DNA from: Euryodendron excelsum
Taxonomy: Eukaryota > Streptophyta > Magnoliopsida > Ericales > Pentaphylacaceae
Direction: 5' to 3'
Length of the DNA: 64,000 nt
Assembly (NCBI GenBank): GCA_033060915.1
Contig: CM065397.1
Coordinates: forward strand, 14,448,001-14,512,000
How positions within the stretch are numbered: position 1 is the first letter of the stretch; every line of letters starts with the position of its first letter. Positions 31,654-45,033 of the stretch are shown piece after piece. The notes beneath the pieces were generated by a model, which searched no databases, had not been told where the DNA came from, and saw only the letters and a program-made list of their open reading frames with translations. The translations under genes were made by a program, and so were the position numbers.

Positions 31654-33904
31654 GAATGCAGATTGTCTACCTTTCTTGTGTCGCCTTTTATGTTTCATGC
31701 ATTTTATTGAATAATTTTATCATTATTAATGACATATTAATACTTATTTTGTACCTATATATTAGATTTAATAAATATAACAAATAAAATGTATAATAGA
31801 TAACAAACAAATATAGGAATTCTTTCTAAATTAAAACTCTTTCTAAATCAAAACTCTTTTCTCTAGTCTCAACAAAACTTGATACTCTTTAATTTTTTTT
31901 GTACGGTTAATCTATACTATTATAAATAGCAAAACATTGGGTCTTTGAACTTTAAATACTTAAATTCAAATTTTCTAATTTTTTGAATTTTATGGAATAA
32001 AAAATCTACATGTAACATGATCATTGGTTCTTTAATTTGTATACAATCATTTATTTCTATTGACAAAAACAATATCCCTTCCGTTTAAACTTAACTTTCA
32101 ATATTAACAACTTCAAATGTCAATTTCAAATTTTGAACTTTTATCTCTCTCCGATTGTGATATTTTGAACTTGATTGTGTTGGGTCTTTAACTTCATAGA
32201 CTTTAATCCAAAATTTTCAGATATTTTAATTTATAAAATAGAAAAATTCACATTTTATGTCATCATTAACTCTTCTAATTTATATGCAATCTTTTATTTA
32301 TATTGATAAAGACAAAATCCCTTTTGTTTAAATTTTAACATATTTTAACTTTAAATCATAACAACTTTAAATTTTAATTTTGAACTTTGTAATTTATCTC
32401 TATCTAATTATGGTACTTTAAACTTCATTGTATCACTCTCTATAAATAGGTGTATCTATTTCCAAAGCATTCAATCCAATTCATACCATAATATTAAATT
32501 ATAAAAAAAACACATATAAATATTATCATTAATTTCTGTTGATAAGAATAACATTCCTTTTAAAATTCAACTTCAAATTTTATTCTATCTTTATCTTATT
32601 GTTATTTTAAACTTGACTTGATATCTCTCTATATAGAACATTTGATTTCAACTCTAATGAAATAATTCAATTCTAAAGCAGTTAGTACATTCTCATACTC
32701 TTCAATTTTTAAACCATTTATTTTGATTCATGTTGTCTCCCTGTTTTCTCCCTTCAAAAATCAAGTGGCCATAAATCTATATATTAACGTGTTTAATGTC
32801 AAGGGCTTTATCAGTCGTCGTTTCTCTTGCACATTTGTTGTGACATGAATTTTAGTCTTTCAAAGTCATTATTAGTCCAAATAACAAGTCCATGATTGTC
32901 ATCAAATGCAGTAGAAAGAGAAATAATGGTAGCTGAAGTGATATCGTGATGTCATTGACCGAAAAAAAAAAACAAAAAAAGACTTGCACGAGGTGGTACA
33001 ATGTAATATGTGTATTGTGACCACCTCTCCATGAAGACTTTCAAAAGGAAGATATAATATTATGATTATGCATTGATAAGTTAATTCTTTTTAAAAATAT
33101 TTTAGTTGTCATTTAATCTTTTAGCTCTAAAAAATAGTGTTATCTTACTTGCTTCAAGTTCAAGTCTCCAGTGAATGAATCTTTTATTTTGTATGATTTG
33201 GTCCTTGGTTTGGATTATTGTGGCAATTAGATAACCAATTTAATTTGGTTCGACTCTGAGTTCATTAGTTGTGTAACCCAATCTAACTTGATAATTATTT
33301 TCACATGTCATCTATGTCATATTAGATGCAATTTTTCATTAAAAAAATTACTTAAATACTTTACCACTAAAAGTTTTTATTAAACAGTCAATGATGAATT
33401 AAAGAAAAATTATGTCTTCAAACTTTTTACTTTTTGTTTTATATTTTTAATTAACCGTGCATAGCACGGGTTGCTGCTAGTTTCATAAAAATCACAAACA
33501 TATTTTTAGCCATTTGGATCTCAGCAATTCCATTATCTTAATTACCAGAAGGTAATTTTTGAATCTTTAAATCGTGAATAGCAGCATACTTTGATGAATC
33601 CAAATCGCATGTAAAAAATTTTGTCATTTTTCTATAAATTAAAATTATCCATTCACAATCTTTTGAATCTTCTTAGGGTTTTGATGAGATAAGAGAAAAG
33701 AGTTTTGATTTAGAAAGAATTTTAATTTAAAAAGAATTCCTATATTAATGTGTTACCGATTATACATTTTATTTGTTATATTTATTAAATCTGATATGTA
33801 GGTATAGAATAAGCATTAATATATCATTAATAATGATGACATGGCATAATAGAATGCATAGGGCATAGAAGGAGACATAAGAAGGGATAGACGATCTGCA
33901 TTCA
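31654..33904. mobile_element. Unclassified TIR element interrupted by a Helitron
   Basis: Left arm (about 31654-31880) and right arm (about 33675-33904) are inverted repeats of roughly 230 bp: GAATGCAGATTGTCTACC at the left versus ATAGACGATCTGCATTC at the right. Conserved interior phrases include CAGATTTAATAAATATAAC and CTTTCTAAATCAAAACTC. A related right-arm copy occurs at 57533-57758. Long TIRs suggest a Mutator-like or similar DNA element, but no target duplication or transposase was found. Confidence 0.6.
31911..33480 (+). mobile_element. Non-autonomous Helitron
   Basis: Begins TCTATACTATTATAAATAGC after an A and ends with hairpin CCGTGC-ATA-GCACGG (33455-33469), 7 nt, then CTAG (33477-33480), followed by T. 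These are the Helitron hallmarks: 5' TC, 3' hairpin close to CTRR, insertion between A and T, no target duplication. Interior repeats of about 245 bp (GGGTCTTTGAACTT and GGGTCTTTAACTTC phrases, 31938 and 32183 onward) are AT-rich. No Rep/helicase is encoded. It lies inside the TIR element 31654-33904. Confidence 0.75.
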
Positions 33905-35840
33905 ATCGTACTATTCTCTACTATTTTATGAACGGATGGTGACCAAAGACTATTAACTAACGTTGGGAATGGCTCCGGTACCCATCAGTGGTTTTGGGTA
34001 CCGGAAATTTAGTCACTCTTAGTTTTTAAATTTGCATTCTGGTCAATCTCAGCTCTTGAATTGGCTTTAAAATCCTTATTTTTTGGATCACATTTGTGGC
34101 AATTATTCGTCACATAATCTCATTTTTTGTAATTGCTTTTTTATCAAAACCATCTCAAATTCAACACCTATTTTCCAAAGAACTTCATCTACTGGTCAAC
34201 TTTTTTATTCTGTTTTTAATCTAAGAAGTAAGAACTGAGATGTTGCAAGGTGGGGTAGTGACGAAAATTCCATTAATATCATTAGCCATCTGAACGTGGA
34301 CGGGGGTGCTTTTCAAAGAAGAAAAACAGACGAATATGAACGTGGTTCAATAGCATCCAGTTGTCTAGTTTTAAGTAGCTCTGTCAAGAGAGAGAACTAT
34401 AAATTTTATATCTGACCACGACATGAGCCAGAGACATGAGTTCAAACCTTCCAACAAATCACACATTAATATTTGCTTGGAATGGTATTTCTATTTCCAC
34501 AAACATCCCATAAAAATGGTATGAATGATACAAAATGGGTTAAATACAAAGGAGCAAAGGGTGGGGAAATAAGAACTTTGTACCCCACGTAAAAATAAAA
34601 ATAAAAACATGTAAACAAGCATCTAAGTATAAGTTTACTGTTCAAAATACAGAAGCAGTAGATGCAAGTCTCATGCTATACAAAACCCTAATTGACAGTT
34701 AGTTACCTGTGCTTGTTGACTGTGATCCATGCCTAACTACAAAATTTTCAATGTAGGTATGTCAGTAGTTAAAAAAGAGTTATTCGCAGGTTTTGCCTAT
34801 TTTTGTTTTGGCCAAAATCTTGAGAGGGGGAGGGTGAGTCGAATCCATGACTATAGACAGAGGTGGGAGCGCCACTATCAGTAGAGTCACTAATCCTGCT
34901 CCTCATTTTGCCTAATTTTCTTATAAGTGGCAAAGTGAAGAAAAATATTATGTGGTTGAATATGTGGAGCTGAAAAGTAAAACTTAATTAGGAAAATATA
35001 GCCTAATGTTTGATAAATTATTCAGGAGTAACCGTCACACCACGTCACTATACTTATATGGTGTGATATTTCACTCAAACTGAGCCATTTGTTTTCTTAA
35101 GGCAGAATTTTTGAATTTTAAATATTTTCATTTCAACAATGTTAATGCCTATAATTTCTTCCACTGCTTCATATCTCTAAAATGAACGCATTGTATTAAA
35201 TGAATAGATCGTCACACCATATAGACATGGTAATGAGTTGTGATATTCATTCTAAATAATTTCTGTTTATGTTGAACATCACTTGGTGTGACTTCTAATA
35301 CTATTTTAAAATTTATGGTAGGTGACTAGGTCTCACGTGAATGTATATTTTATTATGGTTCTATGACTGTTATTTGGGATAATTTTCTCGAAACAAAGTT
35401 AGTGGATGAAGTAATGAGAGAGGTCCAAATCGAATAATTTTTTCAAAGAGAATGTTATTCTTCTAGAAAATTTATGCGAAAAAATTTTATCTAAATAATG
35501 TGACAGTGACATTATTATAATTAAAAATCATAATAATAAGTGTTTTTATTTTAAAATAAATGGCTATTATAGCATTACCTTTTTTCAAAGCACAGTTAGT
35601 GGATGAAGTTACCAATGAGGCCCTTGCAGTAGGAAGTCTTTGAACAGGGGGAAGAAAGAGGACTCCAATTTCCCAACTGTTTTAACTACTTTGATACCCT
35701 TCAAATCCCTTCCACAAGTCTCGCCTAAGTTTCTTAAATTCAAACTTTCTCATCTGCTCTGTCTTCTCTCTCCCCCTAGAGTCCTGTATAGTCTGTCGGT
35801 AGTAAACCGAGCAAGATACCCAATCCATGCACACAGAGAG
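33905..35840. other. Intergenic region upstream of the ABCG pseudogene
   Basis: AT-rich. A phrase with GTTAGTGGATGAAGT is repeated at 35398 and 35594. A segment at about 35455-35600 resembles one in ABCG intron 10 (about 42160-42260), so both may be copies of one dispersed repeat. No gene seen. Confidence 0.45.
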
Positions 35841-35876
35841 ATATATCTATATCTATATCTATATCTATATATATAG

Positions 35877-35942
<66 letters not shown>
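35841..35942. repeat. Compound microsatellite (TATATC)n-(TA)n-(GA)n
   Basis: About 100 bp, ending roughly 190 bp before the ABCG start codon. It lies in the likely promoter or leader. Confidence 0.93.
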
Positions 35943-35946
<4 letters not shown>

Positions 35947-35992
35947 AATACACAGAGCTCAACAACCACTGTGAGCCTGCAAAAGTTGTTGG

Positions 35993-36286
35993 ATGGACGC
36001 ATCCAACACCACCCATCTCACAATGCCTCCTCCTGCCTCACTCTCGCTTTCAAACCCTTCTTTTAAATCCCCACCCAAACCTTCCACTACTATTACTCTC
36101 TCTCTCTCTCTAAACACTTGCACGAAAGCATGTGGAACTCCTCTGGAAACATGTTTGCAAGAACAAACGAAAACAGGGCCGACGACGACGAGGAGGCTCT
36201 TCGGTGGGCCGCATTGCAGAGATCTCCGACGTACGTTCAAGCCCGGACATCGTTTTTCCGGAACATTGCCGGAGAAGTATCGCTGA
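35993..36286 (+). other. Upstream ORF overlapping the ABCG start in another frame
   Basis: ATG at 35993 opens 97 codons that run past the ABCG ATG (36130) to 36286. The product is Ser/Pro/Thr-rich and resembles translated leader. If the transcript starts upstream of 35993 it would compete for initiation. No homology claimed. Confidence 0.25.
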
Positions 36287-36401
36287 TCGATGTTGGTAAA
36301 CTCCAAGTTCAAGAGAAAAACCTCGTCTTGGATAAGTTGGTTAGTGCAGTTAATGAAGATGTAGAGACGTTCTTCAATAGAATCAAACAAAGATTCAATG
36401 C

Positions 36402-38996
36402 GTAAGTGTAGTCATCGAATTGTCTTCGCATTTTTCCTTTATTGGTTTTCCACTCGTGTTCATAAAGTATTGCGGTTCTGGGTATTTTCCATTTGTTTGA
36501 ATTCTTGCCATCTGTTTATAGAACTTAGGCTTGGACCGTTTGGTTGATGAGAGTATGCAGTCAATTTGGACAGAACTCACAGAAAATATACTTCCCATTG
36601 GCATAACATAGATTATTGAACAAGTACAATCAATTCCTTGACAGCCCACGACTATGTTATAGTAATTTCTATCACGCATTCTTTCGAACACTTGTGAGCA
36701 TTTATATACATTGACACTGTATTTAGGCCAATTAGGCAATCGGGACCATAGATTCATTACCTCTCAATCCTCATCACAACAACTTGATTTAGTGCTATGA
36801 AAAGGTCATTGTGCACGATTTACATTCAGTAAAAGATGTGTCACTGCATGAGCTTTACTAGTAGCTCCCAAGGTCAACGTATAAACTTTCACCCAGAAAG
36901 AGGTTGAGTCGTTTTTATTTTAGATCTCTTACTATACAGGATTTTAGATTCTTGACCACAACATTTCCTCTTCTGAATCTTTTGAAGATAAAAATTTTCG
37001 AGCAAAAACCAACTAGGATGATGGACTCGGATGATGTACCATTGATTACAAAGCAAAACTATTGTTGTTGGAATTTGCACCATAGTTTTGTTGCCTTCTA
37101 ACTATATTAAAGTGACTTGTGTGCTCTTGTTACTCAATTTCTTGACATACTCCGTTCTTTTTCATTCAAAATCCATTAGGTTTTAGAAATCAATTCACTT
37201 TCCTAAAAATTGCTCATTTCCCGTGTGATAAATATAATGGATTGTGGTGAGATATGCCAATGATAATTAGTTGTATTCATCTACAACCAGAACAGTTCTC
37301 ACATGTGTATTATCTTACAATCCCCATCAAACTCCTAGGGATTTGACAAAATCTCTACGAGTTTGCTTTTTGTTGATGCATGAAATGCCATCCATAGAAA
37401 TCCTATCATTGCCATTTTGTTAAGATGGTCAACTTGGTGAAGAATTCCAGACTTATAAAGGCCTCTAATGGGCCAAAAAGAATGTCTCTATGACATGGTG
37501 ACAAATTCGAGATTCGGAAAATATTTGGTATCATGATAATTTGTAAATTAGGAGTTATTCAGGAAAATATCAATAATATTTAGGAAAATAATTTACGAAA
37601 ATTTAGATTGAAAAAGGAAATTTATATCAAAATACTTGAAACTATGAGTCCTCATTCTATAATTGTCTAGAATAATTTGGGAAATCCATAAAATGCAGGA
37701 ATTATTCATAATATTTGTGAGATTTGGATGAAGATCGAGAATTATTTGAAATTTGATGGATAAATTCAGGATTTGTTTGTTGGATGAAAATCTTGGGATA
37801 AATTCAGGAGATTTCTAAAATTCAGAGAATTTTGTTACTATGCTCCACGGGCCAATGCCTCTTTTGAGCTGAGATGGCTCTTGAGGGGCAAAGAAGCTTA
37901 GGCTTTCAATAATAGTCCTCCTCAAGCACTTTCTTTCTCGAGTCTTCATCTTCTTAACGTTAATCCAAAATTTGTAGAATCTGCAAGCAAAACAATGAGT
38001 AAAGTTCTAGCGATATAGGTGTCAAAGACCGTAAGAAAATTCATGATGAAAGAGGGAACAAAGCAATTTTTTTTTTTAAAAAAAAAAAACTAGAACGTGC
38101 CAGAATAGCAAACATTATTTTTCAATTTTTTTAATTTCCTGTTCAAATTATTGTCATTTCCCACAGGATAAATATGTGGTGAGATACACCAATGATGATC
38201 AGGTGTATCTCACATACAATAAGGTAAGTGCTCACATGTGTATTCACCCAATGATGATTAGGTGTATCTCACTTCCAATAAGAACAGTGCTCAAATGTGC
38301 ATTCTCCTCCTGTCAAACTCATAACATGGCTGAGTGAGTGAATTTGAAGTTCAGATAGCATCATTACCATAAAATCCCTGATGATTAAGAAGTTGCTTTA
38401 GCTCTGTTTGTGAGGCTTTCAGACCCTCCTGGACTTCTCCAGAAAAATTTATTTCTAAAAAAAGCATACAATGGACTACTTATCGTTAAACAGACACCCA
38501 ATGCTGTGACACTCGCTTTTGTTTTGCTAGGGAAGGCACAAGTTATGGACAAACTATGTATATAACAAGGTGTATATTGGAGTAACCAGACTATAGTTAC
38601 CCGTTTCAAGGATCTTGAGCGGAACTTCTAATGAACTTACATGTTGCCTTTGAATTGATGTGTGTTAGACAACTACTTCCCCCTAAAGTTTAAGCTGTTA
38701 GGAATGGACCAAACAATGCATGCCAATATCTCACCGAGCATCTTTATGTTTAATAGCTTGTGCAATATGCTTTCCATATGAACTATCAATCTCCGTAAGT
38801 TCTTTGGTTTGCCTTCTGTATTTGGGTTGCAAGCATTGTGTCGAAAGTGGAAAACTGAATATACAGTTTATGGTCTGTTTCCCTTTTCTTTTTTCTTTTT
38901 CCTTAAATTTTTAATTCCCTTCTTCCTCGTGATTCTCTTTTGAGCGGAAGCTTTTGCTATGACCTGTTTTTGTATGTCTTTGCTTTAAAATTGTAG
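36402..38996 (+). other. Intron 1 of the ABCG pseudogene (2.6 kb)
   Basis: Non-coding. Short repeated phrases (GGTGAGATAYRCCAATGATRAT...GTGTATCTCAC) occur near 37235, 38170 and 38255. Nothing else recognised. Confidence 0.6.
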
Positions 38997-39512
38997 AGTT
39001 GATTTGGAATTCCCAAAAGTTGAGGTTCGATTTCAGGATCTAAGGGTGGATGCTTTCATCCATGTGGGAAGCAGAGCACTGCCCACTATTCCCAATTTCA
39101 TTTTTAACATGACTGAGGTAAGTATTTTTCTTTGTCGTGAAGTATTTTCCAGCCACAGTCTCATTCTGCAGTATGAAATTCTCACTATGTTTCTTTCTCT
39201 ACAAATTTTGGAAAAGGCTTTCTTGGGGCAGTTGAGGATTTTCCCAGGCAGAAGAAAAAAGTTGTCAATTTTAAACAACATCAATGGTATTATCAGGCCT
39301 TCCAGGTAGAGTTTCAACTTTTTTTTTCATTTTGACCCGGAGGGTGGGGGCATTGAGTTTCTTCTTGAAAATAAATGTTTTGAATATGCAAGTTTCTATA
39401 GTGATGGCTTAGTGTGTTATTTTACAGATTGACTCTGCTTTTGGGTCCTCCGAGCTCTGGTAAGACAACATTGCTTTTGGCCCTTGCTGGACGGCCTGGA
39501 CATGGTCTGCAG

Positions 39513-40160
39513 GTATACACAATATTTTGTGCAGGATGCTGATTGTTAAATCCTGGCATGTAATTTTCATAGTCAAAGTAAGAATGAATTTGAGTGGGGG
39601 GCCTCTAAACTTTAAGTTTGTATGTTGCAGAGACATTATAATTCTAAGATTGCTTCCTTCTTTTATTTTATTTCTTTTTTGTGGAAGAAAAAGGAAAAGG
39701 TTTCACAAATCATGTGAGAAGTACTTTAGGAGAGGAATAATTCTGAACTGTGAACTCTCAGAGTGCAATGGTCTTAGATTTGTTAGATGTACGTAGGGGA
39801 TTGAATTTAAATATGAAATGTTATATGAACAGACATACACATGTACAACTGTAGATATATTGTTGCATGCAACCTAAGGATGTTGATAGATTATTACAAA
39901 TAAAGACCTCTGATTAAAATTTTACGATCATGGATCACTCGTACAGAAGAATGATTAAAAAACTTGGATAGCACTTATGTAGCTGGGGTGAGTGGGTTGG
40001 TTTGGGAAGATTCCTGGATAAAATGGGATAGATGCTGCATGCATATGGACAGATAACCATAGGAGCAGCAGAGAGCTGTGTGCTTAATTTGTAGAAATAC
40101 ATGTATTCCTCTTCAATTCTTTGGTTTATTTCTCATTAATGCACTTAAGTTACTTTTAAG
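39513..40160 (+). other. Intron 4 of the ABCG pseudogene
   Basis: 650 bp between the Walker A exon and [11 protein letters not shown]. No feature seen. The other introns of over 300 bp (41963-42381, 43147-44328, 44489-45096, 46215-47390, 48168-48782, 49311-49630) are likewise non-coding, apart from the duplications listed separately. Confidence 0.6.
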
Positions 40161-43100
40161 ATGTCAGGGAGAATTACATACAATGGACATGATCTAAAGG
40201 AGTTTGTTCCCCAAAGGACTTCTGCTTATGTCAGCCAGCAGGACTGGCATATGGCAGAGATGACAGTAAGAGAAACTCTCGAGTTCTCAGGATGTTGTCC
40301 AGGTGTTGGATTTAAACATGGTAAGTTACGGGATATGTTGTTTTAGTGTGTGCCCTCTTATTTGTGCCTTTGTTTTTACTTGTTTCTGATGTAATCTGTA
40401 ATTGCAATCTTGTTCGGGAAACATTAAAAACTGAAGCAGATATGCTTTTGGAACTTTTGAAAAGAGAGAAGGAAAGCAGGATAATACCTGATGAAGATCT
40501 TGATATATTTATTAAGGTATGTGCCTTTTTTTTGTGTGTGTGTGTGTGTATGTGTGTGTGCACGTGAGGGTGTGTTTAATGAGCTGGTCTCTGGAGTGAT
40601 AAGAAAATTATTATTTTCCCTCTCTAGGCATTAGCACTTGGAGAACAGAAGACAAGTCTGGTTGTGGAGTATGTTATGAAGGTATGTTATTGAATGATGT
40701 AAATTTTCTACTAGTTCTAGCACATAATGTCTATATTGCAAGGCCTCTGCTGGTGTAATCTTCCATAATTCTATATGGCAAGCCATTAAACTAGCAGTTG
40801 TGGTTTTTCTTTGTAATTTTTATCATTCTTCCATTTGAACTTCCTCGTGCTTTGTTATACAGTACCGCAGAAAACAAAAAAAAAATTGGGTAATTTTGGG
40901 CATCTTATTCATCCTACTATACAAAAAGCTATTGATATCAAATTGGGTTACATCATTTTTTGTTTTCCTAGGAATTGCTGTTTTTATGAAATGTCACAGA
41001 ATATATGGTTTGTCTTACGTTGTGGGATAGGCATAGTTACAACGTGAATGGTAAATATTGTGCATTTTTTAAAATCCTCCTGAAATACTTTTACAAAGAT
41101 TTTAGGATTAAACATTTGTGCAGACACATTGGTGGGCGATGAAATGCTTAAAGGAATATCTGGCGGCCAAAAGAAGCGGCTTACTACTGGTAAGTAGTCT
41201 CTATTGCTTTAATTGATATACTCTTGCATATTTTACAGGCAAAGATATTTGTCCTGGCTTCCAACAGATGCAAATTATGTGTTTGGCAGGTGAATTGGTA
41301 GTTGGTGCATCTAGAATGCTTTTCATGGATGAGATATCAACTGGACTTGATAGTTCAACTACCCATCAAATAATCAAATATCTTAGATATGCAACTCATG
41401 CTCTTGATGGAACCACTGTCATCTCCCTTCTGCAGCCAGATCCTGAGACTTATGAGCTGTTTGATGATATTATTCTTTTGTGTGAGGGGCAGATTGTATA
41501 TCAGGGACCCCGTGAGGCTGCTCTCGAATTCTTTGCATATATGGGGTTCCGGTGTCCAGATAGAAAAAATGTGGCTGATTTTTTGCAAGAAGTATGTGCA
41601 TGGTATTTTACAGTTGTACTTATCTTTTACCAACTTATGATCCTTAAGTTTTTTTTCCCCCTCTTTACATATGTTTATAACAGGTTTTATCAGAAAAAGA
41701 TCAAGAACAATATTGGTTCCCTGATAGCCATTACCAGTATATACCTGTCGCAAAGTTTGCAGAAGCTTTTCAATCATTTTGGGTTGGCAGTGCTTTGTCA
41801 CAAGACCTGGCTGTTCCCTTTGATAGACGTTATACTCATCCAGCAGCTCTGTCAACTTCTACCTATGGTGTGAAGAGGACAGAGCTTCTAAAGATCAGCT
41901 TTTCCTGGCAGATATTGCTGACGAAACGGAATTCATTTGTCTATATATTTAAATTCGTACAGGTAACATTCTGGCATGGCTTTTATTATCAATATAAACC
42001 ATATCCTATTGAGATATAACCCTTAATTGTGGGCGCATGTAATGATGCTTGCTTGTTATACACCAAGTTTCTCAAGTGACACATGCATGCGTCTTGGCTT
42101 AGTTGTGAAACACATCACTTGGTTGAAACTGGAATTAACCAAAGGAAAATACTATTCTTCCAGAAAATTTGTACAGAAAATCCTGCCAGAATGATATAGC
42201 AATGACATTTTTTTTAATTAAATGCCATCAAGATGGGTTTTTTGTTTTAAAGTAAAGGGCTCTCATTCGATCACCTCATTGAGTTCAGCAGTTCTCTATG
42301 AATTTTCTGGTTGTATAGCAACCCACTAAAGAGTTATTAGTTATAAATGCTGATAGAGCAGCAGTCTACTGTATTTTGCAGCTTCTGCTCATTATTGTGA
42401 TCATGATGACTGTATATTTCCGAACAACAATGCATCATGATACATTGGTTGATGGGGGAGTCTATTTGGGTGCATTATACTTTGGGATGGTTATGATTCT
42501 TTTCAATGGCTTCATGGAGGTCCCGATGTTGATAGCAAAGCTTCCTGTTCTTTACAAACACAGGGATTTGCGCTTCTATCCATGCTGGGTTTATACTCTT
42601 CCTTCTTGGGTTTTGAGTATTCCATCTTCACTTGTGGAGTCTGGTATCTGGGTGGCTGTTACCTAGTATGTTGTTGGGTTTGATCCTCAAATAACTAGGT
42701 AATAATCTTCTTTTGCTCAGAGGAAGTTCATTATCCTTTAATGTTAAAGTTCTCTTTTGGGAGTCCAATTGAGATGTATTCAATTCTCTTAATGATCTGC
42801 AGATGCCTTCAGCAGTTTGTGTTGTTTTTCTTTCTGCACCAGATGTCAGTAGCTCTTTTCCGTGTCATGGCATCCCTTGGCTGCAACATGATAATTGCCA
42901 ATACCTTTGGATCATTTGCATTGTTGGTTGTCATGGCTCTTGGAGGATTTATATTCTCAAGAGGTTAAACTTAGAATTTTCTTTGTGTGAACTGGTTTAA
43001 CTTTCAATTAGTTTGTGCACTTTAACTTTATTACTATGGCAGACAGCATTCCATCTTGGTGGATCTGGGGTTACTGGGTTTCCCCTTTGATGTATGCACA

Positions 43101-44691
43101 AAATGCAGCTTCGGTGAATGAATTTCTTGGGCATTCATGGGACAAGGTAATCTAATTATAATTGGTTTTGTTTGATAGGAATGGTTTACTATCTCTATTA
43201 ATGCCCAGGCTTATTAATAGGATAAAACTTGGTCCATTTTACCCCATCTATAGTATTTGTAAAGAGTTCCAGTGCAGAGATTTCTCTGTAATCATTGTTA
43301 TTCAGAGCTAGACTCTACGCGATGTAAGACAATTACAGAAAATAATGCTAGCTCTTAGGACCCTTTATATGGTCTTCTCTACCAGAAACAAATATCTGGG
43401 AACTTACAACTCTAATAAATTAGCACTGATCTATCCTTGGAGTTACAAGATTCAATTACAATATGACATGGCTCATGGTCACAGGCTTTACAATTGGTTC
43501 CTGTCCTTTTAGTGGTTCACTTAAATTCAAAGATGACCTTTTATGATAATGCACTACCCTTCCACACTGTGTTAGGGGTGTATCTGAGCTTGAGCTTGGC
43601 TTAATAAAAACGGATCAGCAATATCATATTATTATATTAATATTCTCAATCTTGGTTTTATATTCTTATTAGTATTATATTATTCCAATTTTGCACAGCA
43701 TGAACCAGCAACATGGAGCCTACTTGTAACAGATTGTGTTTAAATGATTTAGTGATCTGACAGAAAATTTCGAAATGTTTATTATAGGAGGAACTTGTCT
43801 ATCAAAAACCTATTGTTTCTGATTTACGTGTCAACATAGGGAAGTAAGCACTACATGCTGAAATGAGTACAGACACTGCAGAATATATAGACCTTTGGGC
43901 TGTATAATTCAGATCCCCCCACTCTGCCCTGTGATGTACAGCTTCATACGGTATAAATGACCAGTCAATGACCTAAGGTTTTTTTTTTAAAACTTCATAT
44001 GGCCTCTGAAAATCCAGCAATAAATTTGTTGTATCTTACACCAGTTCATAAGATAATGCGAATGAAGCCACGTCACCAGCCAGGTTGTCCTCTTTAACAA
44101 GTGATCTAAATACTTAAGCTTGATGACTGTTTATATGGCACATTTGAGTGAGCTTGAATGAGCCTACAAGCTACTTTTAAACAGTATTTGTTTAATTGAT
44201 GCCCTTAATGACAAATCTCTAATATGCCTGTTGATCTTGTTATGTCAAAATTGGAACCCAGTATTTTGGGTTCTTCCTCTCTTCTTCTTCTTTTTCTTTT
44301 AACATTGTTTCTCTTTTATGGTATGTAGAGTGCTGGGAACTACACAACTTTGTCTTTGGGCGAGATGTTACTGAAGGCCCGCAGTTTATTCCCTGAGAGC
44401 TATTGGTTTTGGATTGGTGTGGGTGCTTTGCTCGGTTATACAATTTTGTTCAACATCCTCTTCACACTTTCTTTGACTTACCTCAACCGTAAGCCCTCTC
44501 ACCAGAAATATTTCTTAACGGACAGTTTCATAGATGGCCTTTTTAAGTAGATTTTACTTTGTTGGTGACAATTATTTAATTTTCAAAAAAGATGGCAAAA
44601 ATTCATCTTTATTCTTTTCCTCCTACCATTGTTGTAGTAGTTATTGTAGCATGGCACTTTCAACGTATAGGCAGTTTATATGCCCCATTTC

Positions 44692-45033
44692 CTTCCATAT
44701 AAAGTACAGTTTTTATATGATGAAGTCCCTTGCATTCCTAGTCATGTCAAGCTTTGTCAGGACAACTAGCAACAGTAGCTGTCTTATCATAAAGCAAATC
44801 CATGTTCGAAATAATCCCCTTATGACTTCCGATGAAAAAATAAGCTTGGCATGACTGTGCTGGTGGTGACATTTCATTCCATATATAGTAGAGTTTTTAT
44901 ATGATTAAGTCCCTTGCATTCCTAGTCATGTCAAGCTTTGTCAGGATGACAAGCAACAGCTGTCTTATCAGAAAGCAAATCCATGTCTGAAATAATCTCC
45001 TTATGACTTCCGATGAAAAAATAAGCTTGGCAT
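44692..45033. repeat. Tandem duplication in ABCG intron 14, period about 185 bp
   Basis: The unit from TTCCATATA to AATAAGCTTGGCAT occurs at 44692-44852 and 44877-45033. It shares AGTCCCTTGCATTCCTAGTC and ATGACTTCCGATGAAAAAAT, with scattered substitutions. It abuts the intron's acceptor side without touching the exon. Confidence 0.88.

Noticed and set aside
41355..41855. 166-codon minus-strand ORF
   Set aside because: It is the antisense shadow of ABCG exons 9 and 10, which have full family similarity on the plus strand.
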